Assembly: GCF_000243335.1 (NCBI RefSeq)
Contig: NZ_JH597775.1
Coordinates: 1-64,000 of the forward strand
DNA from: Leptonema illini DSM 21528
GTDB taxonomy: Bacteria; Spirochaetota; Leptospiria; Leptospirales; Leptonemataceae
Direction of reading: 5' to 3'
Length of the DNA stretch: 64,000 nucleotides
How positions within the stretch are numbered: position 1 is the stretch's first letter; the number at the start of each line of letters is the position of its first letter. This document shows, one piece after another, positions 33,551 through 41,567 of this stretch. The notes under the pieces were generated by a model that had not been told where the DNA came from, made no database searches, and saw only the letters and a list, made by a program, of their open reading frames with translations. Both the position numbers and the translations under genes were made by a program.

Positions 33551-34669
33551 ATGATAGCCAGCATTAAACTGGATAACTTCACCGTTTTCGGTTCAGAAAC
33601 GATCGAATTCTCAGATGGGATGAATCTGATCGCTGGCGAAAACGGTACCGGTAAGAGTCATCTGCTCAAAGTCGCTTATGCCGCTTTTGAAGCGACCTGG
33701 AGAACATATCGTCAGGCCTCTCTGCTTAATACGGCGAGTACGGCAATCAGTAAGGCCGGAGACGAAGCTTCAACAGCTTATTCCGTTTCTCCCTCCAGAG
33801 AAGCATTGCAGAAGGCGCTGGCTGAAAAACTGGACGGCGTTTTTAAACCGGAGTCAATCGGACGACTCTGTGGAAAAGGGCGGGGCCGCCAGTCCAGCAC
33901 AGTGAGCGTCTTCTTCAAAAAAAGCGCAACTCCGGTTACATTCAGTTTCGCCACCAATAGCAAATCCAGTGTCGGCTTGAGCACTATACCAGAAGAGATG
34001 GAATCCAGTGGGCCGGTCTTCATTCCAACAAGAGAAGTACTGACTCTCTATCCTGAAATCATCAGCCTTATAAAGAGGAGTACCATCCAGATTGACGAGA
34101 CCTATTTTGACCTGGCGGTAGACCTGGCCGGTCCCTTGAGTAAGGGCCCCAGGCTGAAGGAAGTAGCCGAATTCGTCGGGCCTCTCGAAGAAGCGATGAA
34201 GGGAAAGATACGGGTCGAAGGATCACGCTTCTACCTTGTTTCGGAGGGGAAGGGACGAATGGAAATGCCCCTTGTTGCCGAAGGCGTTCGCAAGCTTGCC
34301 ATGATTGCATACCTGCTTCTTAATGGCAGTCTCGGAAGTCGTTCAACCATTTTCTGGGATGAACCAGAGACGAACCTGAATCCAAAGCTCCTGAAAGAAG
34401 TCGCCCGGAGCCTTGTGGCTTTGAGCGAACATGGCATTCAGATCATTGCAGCAACACACAGTCATTTTTTCATGAAAGAGGTAGAAATTCAGAGGTCTCG
34501 GCAAAAAGCCGGCAAGGACATCCGCTTTATCAATCTTTTCTTTGGAGAGGACGATCACGTTTATCAAGAATCTGGTGCTGCACTTTCTGATCTGGATCAC
34601 ATAGCAGCACTGGACGAAATCCTATCCCAGGATGACAGAGATCAGGCATTATTCTACGAGACGGTTTGA
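33551..34669 (+). CDS. ABC/AAA-type ATPase (RecF/OLD-like), likely defence-related
   Basis: A 372-residue cytosolic ATPase of the AAA_15/AAA_21 class. Walker A is GENGTGKS (residues 29-36), a FIPTREVLTLYPEI segment is at 157-170, the signature-like EGVRKLAMIAYLLLNGS at 244-260, Walker B IFWDEPETNLNP with Asp270/Glu271, and a switch His303 in ATHSHF. The insert between the ATPase halves replaces the coiled coil of RecF/SMC proteins, and no TOPRIM domain follows, unlike OLD nucleases. Its stop overlaps the start of the nuclease-like gene (TGATG). Base composition is lower in GC than its neighbours, which suggests transfer. Start set at ATG 33551, which agrees with the family; the frame is open from 33458. 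Confidence 0.8.
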   Translation: MIASIKLDNFTVFGSETIEFSDGMNLIAGENGTGKSHLLKVAYAAFEATWRTYRQASLLNTASTAISKAGDEASTAYSVSPSREALQKALAEKLDGVFKPESIGRLCGKGRGRQSSTVSVFFKKSATPVTFSFATNSKSSVGLSTIPEEMESSGPVFIPTREVLTLYPEIISLIKRSTIQIDETYFDLAVDLAGPLSKGPRLKEVAEFVGPLEEAMKGKIRVEGSRFYLVSEGKGRMEMPLVAEGVRKLAMIAYLLLNGSLGSRSTIFWDEPETNLNPKLLKEVARSLVALSEHGIQIIAATHSHFFMKEVEIQRSRQKAGKDIRFINLFFGEDDHVYQESGAALSDLDHIAALDEILSQDDRDQALFYETV

Positions 34670-35187
34670 TGATCCCAATCCAGGAAGGCCAGATCACCCT
34701 AAAATTTCGCGATGAAACCGGGGCCTTTAAATATGACGAGGATCCGTTTTACCAGAAATCGGTGAGGAAACTTCCCGAAACAAAAGGCGTCGATATCGTC
34801 GTTCCTGGAGCACCGAATGGATACTACCTTGTCGAATTAAAGGATTTCCGCGGACATCGAATTGAGAACAAAGCCAGGATAACAAACGGGGCGCTGGCCG
34901 AAGAAGTGGCACAGAAGTTTCGGGATACGATTGCTGCCCTGTGGGGGGCATGGCGGACCGACAACATCATCGGCAATGATACACTGTTCTCAAACCGAAG
35001 TCTCCGAGTCGAAGGAATTCTATTGCTTGCAGAAGACGTAGATCGGCCCGAATCCGGAAAGCGGGTGCGAGGAATACGTATCAATTTAAAGACAAAACTG
35101 GAGAATCTCTCGAAATTTCTGGGCATTCGAGTGAATATTGTTACGGAAGAGGAGTTCCGCCAACGCTACGCACATCTTCTGATCTGA
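34669..35187 (+). CDS. Small PD-(D/E)xK nuclease-like protein coupled to the ATPase
   Basis: A 172-residue cytosolic protein with no family that I know. The pattern GVDIVV...YYLVELKDFRG places Asp42, Glu56 and Lys58 as a D-x(13)-E-x-K set, which fits a PD-(D/E)xK nuclease core; the following beta strands and helices are compatible. Another reading is a non-catalytic scaffold of the same fold. The ATG overlaps the ATPase stop (TGATG), so both proteins should be made in fixed ratio. A nuclease fed by an ATPase sensor is the usual plan of phage-defence pairs such as PARIS or Gabija, but the architecture here matches neither. Confidence 0.6.
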   Translation: MIPIQEGQITLKFRDETGAFKYDEDPFYQKSVRKLPETKGVDIVVPGAPNGYYLVELKDFRGHRIENKARITNGALAEEVAQKFRDTIAALWGAWRTDNIIGNDTLFSNRSLRVEGILLLAEDVDRPESGKRVRGIRINLKTKLENLSKFLGIRVNIVTEEEFRQRYAHLLI

Positions 35188-35311
35188 TCGCCGCCCGATT
35201 CCCGCTGCACACTTCCAAAAATGCAAAGGGCGAGATCACTCCCGCCCCCGCAATATCAAATGTGCCTTCTACGCTTGTAGAAGCCTCCAGAACAACCTCT
35301 GGAGCAAATCC

Positions 35312-35650
35312 TCAGATCGCTGCGCCGCCCATCTCACGTGTGGAGATGCGGAACACTTCTTCGAGAGGAAGGACGAAGACCTTACCGTCGCCGGGTTTGC
35401 CCGAGAAGCAAACCTTTTGAATCGTATCGGTCGTCGGCTTCACGAAGTCATCGTTGCAGGCGATCATGATCATCAGTTTATTGACGAACTTCACCTGTAC
35501 TTCCTGACCGCGGAAGATCTCTTTATGTCCTTTCTGGCGTCCGAAGCCGCGCACGTCCATCAGCGTCATACGGGTAACGTCGACCTTCTCAAGTTCTACC
35601 TGCACCTCGTCAAGTTTGTGGTGCGGGATGATGGCAATTACCATTTTCAT
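35312..35650 (-). CDS. PII nitrogen regulatory protein (GlnB/GlnK type) lacking Tyr51
   Basis: A 112-residue PII signal protein that binds ATP/ADP and 2-oxoglutarate. MDVRGFGRQKGH and GKPGDGKVFVLPL are the family motifs, with Lys90 in the nucleotide site. In the T-loop, residue 51 is Val instead of the uridylylated Tyr, and 46 is Phe, so classical uridylylation should not occur. It follows amtB on the same strand by 31 bases; in this order PII usually docks on AmtB and gates ammonium entry. Two small hairpins lie downstream (35265-35310). Confidence 0.93.
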   Translation of the reverse strand: MKMVIAIIPHHKLDEVQVELEKVDVTRMTLMDVRGFGRQKGHKEIFRGQEVQVKFVNKLMIMIACNDDFVKPTTDTIQKVCFSGKPGDGKVFVLPLEEVFRISTREMGGAAI

Positions 35651-35681
35651 ACTGTATACCTCTTAATAATCGCAGGCGAGC

Positions 35682-37154
35682 TTATCGAGCCCGGGCCTGG
35701 AAGTCAGGATAAGCCTCGTTGCCGTGCTCGCCGATGTCAAGGCCTTCAATCTCTTCCTCTTTCGAAACACGAATACCGAGGGTGAACTTGAGGATAGCCC
35801 AGACGATGGCCGAAGCGGCGAAGACATAAACAGCGACGACAGCGATGCCTTTCAGCTGGACCAGAGTCTGATCAAGCATGCCGAGGCCGGTGGGAAGGGC
35901 GGCAACCGTCGTGGCGATGTCGTTGTTATAGAACAGTCCCAGAGCAAGCGTTCCCCAGATACCGTTGCCGAGGTGAACGGGAATCGCACCGACCGGATCA
36001 TCGATCTTCAGTTTATCCAGAAGCAGCGTCAGGAAGACGACAAGCACGCCGCCGATCGCTCCGATAATGGCGCCGGACGTCATAGTAACAAAGGCGCACG
36101 GTGCGGTGATGGCCACAAGACCGGCAAGCAGGCCGTTGATCAACATACCGATATCAGGCTTACCGACAAGGATCCAGGCGGTGATCATAGCAGTGATGGC
36201 ACCTGTCATGGCGGCGATGTTGGTGATGACCATCACATAAGCGATAGCCGAGCCGTCGCCAGCCGACATCGTCGAGCCGGGGTTGAATCCGAACCAGCCC
36301 ATCCATAGAATGATGGCGCCCAGAGAGGCAGAGGTCATGTTATGGCCCTGGATCGGGAAGACCTTGCCATCGATGTATTTTCCGAGACGCGGTCCGAGAA
36401 AGAGAATACCGGCAAGTGCGGCCCATCCACCGACTGAGTGAACGACAGTAGAACCGGCGAAGTCGCGAAAGTTGTTCGAGCCGAGGAATCCACCGCCCCA
36501 GATCCAGTGACCGCTGATCGGATAAATCACGGCGACAAGGATGAAGCTGAAGATCAGGAAAGAGGTGAACTTGATACGCTCGGCAACGGCACCCGAAACG
36601 ATCGTTGCGGCCGTTCCTGCGAAAACAAGCTGAAAGAAGAACTTCGCCCACAGCGGAATCGGAGTCCAGTTGATCGAATTATACACACCCTCGTAAACGG
36701 CGGTGGAGAACGGATTCATGGCCTCGTAGCCCGCGCCGAGAGCCGGCGAGTTATCCGCGCCCGAGACGAAGAACAGACCCTGCGTTCCGAAGAAGGCGTT
36801 TCCGTCGCCGAACATCAGGCCCCAGCCGATGATCCAGAACGACAGCGTGGCGATGCCGAAGACGACGAAGTTCTTGGCAAGGATGTTGACCGTGTTTTTA
36901 GAGCGGTTAAATCCGGACTCAACGAGGGCGAAGCCGGCGTTCATCCAGAACACAAGAATACCGGCAATGAGCACCCATACGGTGTCAAGGCCGATGCGAA
37001 GAGCCGAGGCTCCTCCGGTGAGATCATCCAGCACTTTGGTAACATCGACCGTTGCAGGCGGTTCGTCAGCCAGTAAGAGTCCGGGGACAGCAAGACAGAA
37101 GAAGAGGACGGCTGAAAGGGCCGGTCTTCCCGTCGATTTGATCCAGCGTTTCAT
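35682..37154 (-). CDS. amtB: Ammonium transporter
   Basis: A 490-residue ammonium channel with a cleavable signal peptide (VLFFCLAVPGLLLADEPP) and about eleven membrane helices. NAGFALVESGFNRSKNTVNIL, the paired histidine regions (VVHSVGGWAALAG and VHLGNGIWG) and QGHNMTSASLG are conserved in Amt/Rh proteins. AmtB feeds NH3 to glutamine synthetase. Expression is probably under RpoN through the site at 37202-37219. PII follows in the same operon. AAGGAG lies 13 bases before the ATG; the frame starts ten codons earlier without a ribosome site. Confidence 0.95.
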   Translation of the reverse strand: MKRWIKSTGRPALSAVLFFCLAVPGLLLADEPPATVDVTKVLDDLTGGASALRIGLDTVWVLIAGILVFWMNAGFALVESGFNRSKNTVNILAKNFVVFGIATLSFWIIGWGLMFGDGNAFFGTQGLFFVSGADNSPALGAGYEAMNPFSTAVYEGVYNSINWTPIPLWAKFFFQLVFAGTAATIVSGAVAERIKFTSFLIFSFILVAVIYPISGHWIWGGGFLGSNNFRDFAGSTVVHSVGGWAALAGILFLGPRLGKYIDGKVFPIQGHNMTSASLGAIILWMGWFGFNPGSTMSAGDGSAIAYVMVITNIAAMTGAITAMITAWILVGKPDIGMLINGLLAGLVAITAPCAFVTMTSGAIIGAIGGVLVVFLTLLLDKLKIDDPVGAIPVHLGNGIWGTLALGLFYNNDIATTVAALPTGLGMLDQTLVQLKGIAVVAVYVFAASAIVWAILKFTLGIRVSKEEEIEGLDIGEHGNEAYPDFQARAR

Positions 37155-37201
37155 AGACTTTAGATTTCTCCTTTGGGGGAGCATATGCTCCAGGAGAATG
37201 A

Positions 37202-37219
37202 TTGCAAAGAGCGTACCAA
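37202..37219 (-). promoter_or_regulatory. Sigma-54 (RpoN) promoter of amtB
   Basis: On the minus strand the sequence reads TTGGTACG-CTCT-TTGCAA, which fits the YTGGCACG-N4-TTGCW consensus at all positions but one, with GG and GC separated by exactly ten bases. Transcription would start near 37192, giving a leader of about 38 bases to the amtB ATG. Confidence 0.75.
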
Positions 37220-37286
37220 TCGAGCGGAGGCCTTCTGTCGCTCAGTACGGACCAATCAGAGCAATGTGCCGTTTTTTATAGCAAAC

Positions 37287-37308
37287 TGCACCCGCTGTTT
37301 TGTGTGCA
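37287..37308. promoter_or_regulatory. Possible NtrC-like upstream site for amtB
   Basis: TGCAC and GTGCA half-sites flank 12 bases about 70-90 bases upstream of the sigma-54 site. Spacing is longer than in the usual NtrC box, so this is tentative. Confidence 0.25.
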
Positions 37309-37362
37309 GAACAGGCGATCAGAGCGGATGTTGTCGGTCACGGCAAAACGCGGGCATTCCTT

Positions 37363-37755
37363 TCATTCGACCCAGCGCCGGTCCGTTCCCGGAAGCAGAT
37401 CGTCGCGCACAAAGGCAAAATCCCCGTGTTTCAATTGCGGTTGGTAGCGAAACCAGACCTCTACGGTGCGCGCCGGTATCTCTTCTTGCTGAATGCTTTC
37501 ATCGGCAGCACGGTAGAGCCGCGGCAGCTCGGCCGAGAACCGATAATAATAGACGGGGATGCCCTGAACACGGGCGTATAGCAAGCGCCGGCCGGGCGGA
37601 ACCTCACTGACACTCAAAGCCTCGGCAGGGAAACGCTCTTTCCAGGACTTCTTTGCAAGGGTCAGAGCCTCCTGATACGATGGAAAGGCCTCGGCCTGAA
37701 GCATGCCTGGAACAAAGAAGGCCAGGCTCAGAAGAATGAGGATTTTCCTTTTCAC
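37363..37755 (-). CDS. Predicted exported protein, unknown
   Basis: A 130-residue protein with a signal peptide (KRKILILLSLAFFVPGMLQAEA, cleavage likely after AEA). The mature part is soluble, with aromatic strands (VYYYRFSAEL, VWFRYQPQLKHGDFAFV) and no cysteine, so a small periplasmic beta fold is likely. No family recognised. The gene lies between amtB and a chemoreceptor, on the opposite strand to the latter. Start ATG at 37755 agrees with the signal peptide. Confidence 0.6.
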   Translation of the reverse strand: MKRKILILLSLAFFVPGMLQAEAFPSYQEALTLAKKSWKERFPAEALSVSEVPPGRRLLYARVQGIPVYYYRFSAELPRLYRAADESIQQEEIPARTVEVWFRYQPQLKHGDFAFVRDDLLPGTDRRWVE

Positions 37756-37853
37756 CAGTCCTATTTTTCAGCCTCAGTAGCCGGGAGAAGAGATTTTCTT
37801 GACCGATACTCTGAAAGGGCAGGCTGGGCGCTTGAGAAGGCAGGGAGAAGACG

Positions 37854-39428
37854 ATGAGCAACAGAGCAGACGGCGGTTTATTCAGATCTTTCTTGAAGCC
37901 ATACGTCGATGCCGACTACGCTGAACAGCAACGAGCCCGCACCATCGTCTGGACGGCGCTTATTATTATGCTGGCCGCTTTTCTTCTCGCCGCCTCATCG
38001 CTTCTGCTCAGAGGTCGTCCCGTCACACATCCGGCCGTTATCGCCTCGGCGACGATGCTACTGCTGACGTTGCTTTCGCTTTTTGCATTAAAGAAAGGCT
38101 TTCGTAAAGGATCGGCGCACCTGATCGTTATCTCGACGGCGACGGCGATCTGGGCGGTCGCCTTTTCTGATCTGAGAGGTCAGAATCCCGGCGACATCTT
38201 CTTCACCTATGTCTATATCTTTCCGATCCTGGCCTTCGCCGGATTGTTAACCGACCGGAGGTCGGTCTTTCTCTATGCAGTATTCCAGGCGGCGCTCATC
38301 GTTCTTCTCACCTATTCGCTCTTTTCGCTGGGCAGGATCGACCGCGATCTCGCCATCAACTTCGGATTGGATGGCATTATATCGGCGCTTGTTTTCAGCG
38401 GCATCACGGCGGCCTTCCTCGGTATCGAGCTGCGCGCACGGCAGATCGTCGACCAGCGCCATGCAGAAAGCATGAGCCGACAGAATCGCATCGAGGCGCT
38501 GCTTGCGCATTCCTCTGATATGGCGTCTCGCCTCGCGGCGACCACAGAGCAGCTCTCGGTCACGTCAGACCGCTTTTCATCGGGCGCTCAGACGCAGGCG
38601 GCCAGTGTTGAAGAGATCACGGCGACGATCGAAGAGGTTGCGGCAAGCGGAGAGGAGGTGCTCGGACTTTCACGATCGCAGTACTCGCTCTCACAGCGCA
38701 TCCAGCAACTGATGCGACAGCTTGAGGCCATCGTGCGACACACCGCAGGCGAGATGACCGAAGCGCTGAAACTGCGCGACGAGTTAACGGGACTTGCCGA
38801 TAAGTCAAAGGCCGAGATCGACGAAGCGCTGCAGAGCATGCGACGCACACAGGAACGCTTTCAGGAGGCGAAGGGAACGGTATCGGTCATCGATGAAATC
38901 TCGGATCGCATCAACCTGCTTTCGCTGAACGCCTCCATCGAGGCGGCACGAGCTGGAGAACACGGTCGGGGGTTCGCCGTCGTCGCCCAGGAGGTCGGTA
39001 AGCTCGCCGACAGCACATCGACGAATCTGAAATCAGTCAGCGGCATCTTTGAACGAGGTAGCTCAGAGATTGATCGAGCGCACCGTCAGATCCAGGCTTT
39101 TCACGAGCTACTTGCACAGATGATGCAGAGCATCGGCGGATTCAGCGAACGCATCGATACGGTCGTCCGGTTAACGGATCAGGACCTGAATCTGAACGAG
39201 CAGGCGGGCGAGGTGGCCACCGATATGCTGGAAAGCTCCCGCAAGGTACTCACGGCCAGCCAGGAGCAGAAAGGCGCCCTGAATGAGATGGTAAAAAGCG
39301 TTTCGGTGATCAATAACGTCACACAGGAGATCGCCCGCGGAGCGCAGGAGATCAGCGATTCTTCAAAGCAGCTCTCAAAAGCGGCCCATGAGCTCTCTGA
39401 AGTGGCCACCGATCATGAAGGGCCTTAG
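37854..39428 (+). CDS. Methyl-accepting chemotaxis protein with multi-pass membrane domain
   Basis: A 524-residue chemoreceptor. Residues 30-195 form about six hydrophobic segments with short loops and no large periplasmic domain, so it may sense membrane state or a small hydrophobic ligand. The cytoplasmic signalling hairpin is typical: INLLSLNASIEAARAGEHGRGFAVVAQEVGKLAD (about residues 360-395), with coiled coils on both sides containing SVEEITATIEEVAASGEE, a likely methylation region. No C-terminal CheR-binding pentapeptide is visible. It works through CheW/CheA, which are not in this window; CheD at 28611 could modify it. Confidence 0.93.
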   Translation: MSNRADGGLFRSFLKPYVDADYAEQQRARTIVWTALIIMLAAFLLAASSLLLRGRPVTHPAVIASATMLLLTLLSLFALKKGFRKGSAHLIVISTATAIWAVAFSDLRGQNPGDIFFTYVYIFPILAFAGLLTDRRSVFLYAVFQAALIVLLTYSLFSLGRIDRDLAINFGLDGIISALVFSGITAAFLGIELRARQIVDQRHAESMSRQNRIEALLAHSSDMASRLAATTEQLSVTSDRFSSGAQTQAASVEEITATIEEVAASGEEVLGLSRSQYSLSQRIQQLMRQLEAIVRHTAGEMTEALKLRDELTGLADKSKAEIDEALQSMRRTQERFQEAKGTVSVIDEISDRINLLSLNASIEAARAGEHGRGFAVVAQEVGKLADSTSTNLKSVSGIFERGSSEIDRAHRQIQAFHELLAQMMQSIGGFSERIDTVVRLTDQDLNLNEQAGEVATDMLESSRKVLTASQEQKGALNEMVKSVSVINNVTQEIARGAQEISDSSKQLSKAAHELSEVATDHEGP

Positions 39429-39465
39429 CAGGCTGCTTTTTCAGCTGCCTGTTAGGGGCCGCTTT

Positions 39466-40011
39466 TTATTCGCCTTCGAATTCGCAGATGGCGAATACGG
39501 GATAACCCTTATCCCTGATCTTTTTCGAGCCGCCCAGATCGGGAAGATCGACGATGGCGGCCACCTCGACAATCTCGGCCTGGAGCTCTTTTAAGAGATC
39601 ACAGGCGGCGAGCATCGTGCCTCCGGTGGCAATCAGGTCGTCGACGACGATGCAGCGATCTCCTGGCTTGCAGGCATCGATATGAATCTCGATCGTTTCC
39701 TGTCCGTATTCAAGCTCATACGATCGGCTGATCGTTTTATACGGAAGCTTGCCTTTTTTGCGAATCGGCACGAAGGGCAGATTGAGGCCATAGGCGATGG
39801 TAACGCCGATCAAGAAGCCGCGCGCATCCAGGCCGGCGACGAACTTCAGATCGCGCCCCATATAACGCTGGATCAGGGCGTCCAGGAATCCGCGAAGGGC
39901 CTTCGCATCCTGAAAGATCGTCGTGATGTCGCGAAACATGACGCCCTTCTGCGGCCAGTCGGGCACCGTGCGGATGGCGTTACGAATATAGTCTTTATCG
40001 ATCGAATGCAT
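39466..40011 (-). CDS. apt: Adenine phosphoribosyltransferase
   Basis: A 181-residue purine salvage enzyme forming AMP from adenine and [20 protein letters not shown] is the PRPP loop, [13 protein letters not shown] and [12 protein letters not shown] are family motifs for the base and hood regions. Cytosolic, full length. It begins one base after the argB stop (TAATATG), so it is translated from the same transcript. It converges with the chemoreceptor gene. Confidence 0.95.
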   Translation of the reverse strand: MHSIDKDYIRNAIRTVPDWPQKGVMFRDITTIFQDAKALRGFLDALIQRYMGRDLKFVAGLDARGFLIGVTIAYGLNLPFVPIRKKGKLPYKTISRSYELEYGQETIEIHIDACKPGDRCIVVDDLIATGGTMLAACDLLKELQAEIVEVAAIVDLPDLGGSKKIRDKGYPVFAICEFEGE

Positions 40012-40012
40012 A

Positions 40013-40906
40013 TTAACCTCGTTCTATCTGGCCGGCGATGAGCGTACCCACGCCGCGGTCGGTGAAGATTTCAAGAAGCAGGGCGTGCGGCACACGTCCG
40101 TCGATGATGTGCGTGCGTGCGACGCCGCTTTCGATGGCGTTCAAACAACACTCCACTTTGGGAATCATTCCGCCGCTGATCACGCCTTCGCGGATGAGCT
40201 CCCTTACGCGAACCGGCGTTAACCCCGTCAGCACCTCGTTTTCATGCAGCACGCCTTTCGTATCGGTGAGCAGTATAAGCTTATCGGCCTTCAGGGCGGC
40301 AGCGATCTCGCCGGCCATCGTATCGGCGTTGATGTTCATACTGCGTCCGTCGGCGTCGGGTGAGACGGGAGCGATGACGGGAATATAACCGCCTTCGATC
40401 ATGGAATGCAGGATACCGGGTTCAATGCGGTCGATGGTGCCGACCTGACCGAGCGAAACCTGCTCGATAGAGCCGTCTTCTTTCATGCGGCTCAGATGGT
40501 GCGGTCTCGCAAGAGCGAGTCCGCCGTCTTTGCCCGAGATGCCGACGGCGCGACCGCCGGCCTGCTGGATCAGTGAGACGATCTCTTTATTGATCAGGCC
40601 CGAAAGCATCATCTCGACGACATCCATCGAGGCGCTGTCGGTAACGCGATGCCCGTCGATAAACTGCGTCGGGATCTTCAGCGTATCGAGCATCTTTGTA
40701 ATTTGAGGACCTCCGCCATGCACGATGACGGGATGGATGCCGACAAACTTCAGAAGAACGACGTCGCGCGCAAAGCCGGCCCGTAAGGTCTGATCGGTCT
40801 GAGCGGCGCCACCGTATTTTACGACAAGGATGCGGCCGGCGAAACGCTGAATATAGGGCAGGGCCTCAAGCAGAAGCTCGGCCCGTTTCGAAAGATCTTC
40901 AACCAT
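40013..40906 (-). CDS. argB: Acetylglutamate kinase
   Basis: A 297-residue amino-acid kinase of arginine synthesis. [13 protein letters not shown] binds ATP phosphate, IVHGGGPQI the acetylglutamate, and [10 protein letters not shown] and [13 protein letters not shown] are further family motifs. The long N-terminal helix ([18 protein letters not shown]) is that of arginine-inhibited hexameric forms, so feedback control by arginine is likely. It overlaps the stop of the upstream DUF2505-like gene by eight bases when the ATG at 40906 is used; a TTG at 40915 is also possible. Confidence 0.95.
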   Translation of the reverse strand: MVEDLSKRAELLLEALPYIQRFAGRILVVKYGGAAQTDQTLRAGFARDVVLLKFVGIHPVIVHGGGPQITKMLDTLKIPTQFIDGHRVTDSASMDVVEMMLSGLINKEIVSLIQQAGGRAVGISGKDGGLALARPHHLSRMKEDGSIEQVSLGQVGTIDRIEPGILHSMIEGGYIPVIAPVSPDADGRSMNINADTMAGEIAAALKADKLILLTDTKGVLHENEVLTGLTPVRVRELIREGVISGGMIPKVECCLNAIESGVARTHIIDGRVPHALLLEIFTDRGVGTLIAGQIERG

Positions 40907-41405
40907 TGTTTTCAAGCATCTTTATAAAGTTCTGGATGGAATTATAGTCCTTTTCGAGGCTGTGCGAGTAGATCTCTGCAATGGCCGCCTCGACGACTCC
41001 CGATACGAGAAAGGCGCTGCTCGAAATCTTGATAGCGTAGGTGCGCTCTGAGGCGCCGTCGCCTTTAGCGCGGTACTCGGACTCTCCCTCGATCACGAAA
41101 AGAGGCTGTCCCTGCCCACCGGGGATAACGCGAAACGTATGCCGGTTCGTATCGAGATGAAAGTCAGACGTTTCAATGAGAGTATCGGCGCCTGACGGAA
41201 GTATCGTGGCGAGAACGGCCGGCATGGATTCGGCGATGGAGATATGGCGCACCTGATGCAGCTTATCGCCCTCACGGTGCTCTTCGACGATCGTCACGTT
41301 TTTCAACTCGGGGAATTTATCAAGATGCTTGTAGCGTTCTTCGCGGGCGCGAAGCAGAGCGGGCAGGTCCACCGAGAATTCCTGGTTTACGTTGAGCGTT
41401 TTCAT
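40899..41405 (-). CDS. DUF2505-like (SRPBCC-type) protein
   Basis: A 168-residue soluble protein. The N-terminal strand plus helix (VNQEFSVDLPALLRAREERYKHLDKFPELKNVTIVEEHREGD), a run of beta strands and a long C-terminal helix ending SLEKDYNSIQNFIKML match the helix-grip plan of DUF2505. The family's function is unknown. The stop lies inside the start of argB, so it is the first gene of the argB-apt transcript, although no arginine role follows from its sequence. Confidence 0.65.
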   Translation of the reverse strand: MKTLNVNQEFSVDLPALLRAREERYKHLDKFPELKNVTIVEEHREGDKLHQVRHISIAESMPAVLATILPSGADTLIETSDFHLDTNRHTFRVIPGGQGQPLFVIEGESEYRAKGDGASERTYAIKISSSAFLVSGVVEAAIAEIYSHSLEKDYNSIQNFIKMLENNG

Positions 41406-41567
41406 ACATTCTCCTGTCAGATCGCCGGATGGCCGAATTTCAAGCGCCGGACGTGTTGTACACGGGCCGCCTCTACGGTCATCCTTTTTTTAATACGGGG
41501 TTTCCTACCTTGCGCTGCCACGCGCACATCCGCCGGCTGCATGGAAAATCGAATCAGCGGGGCGCTC

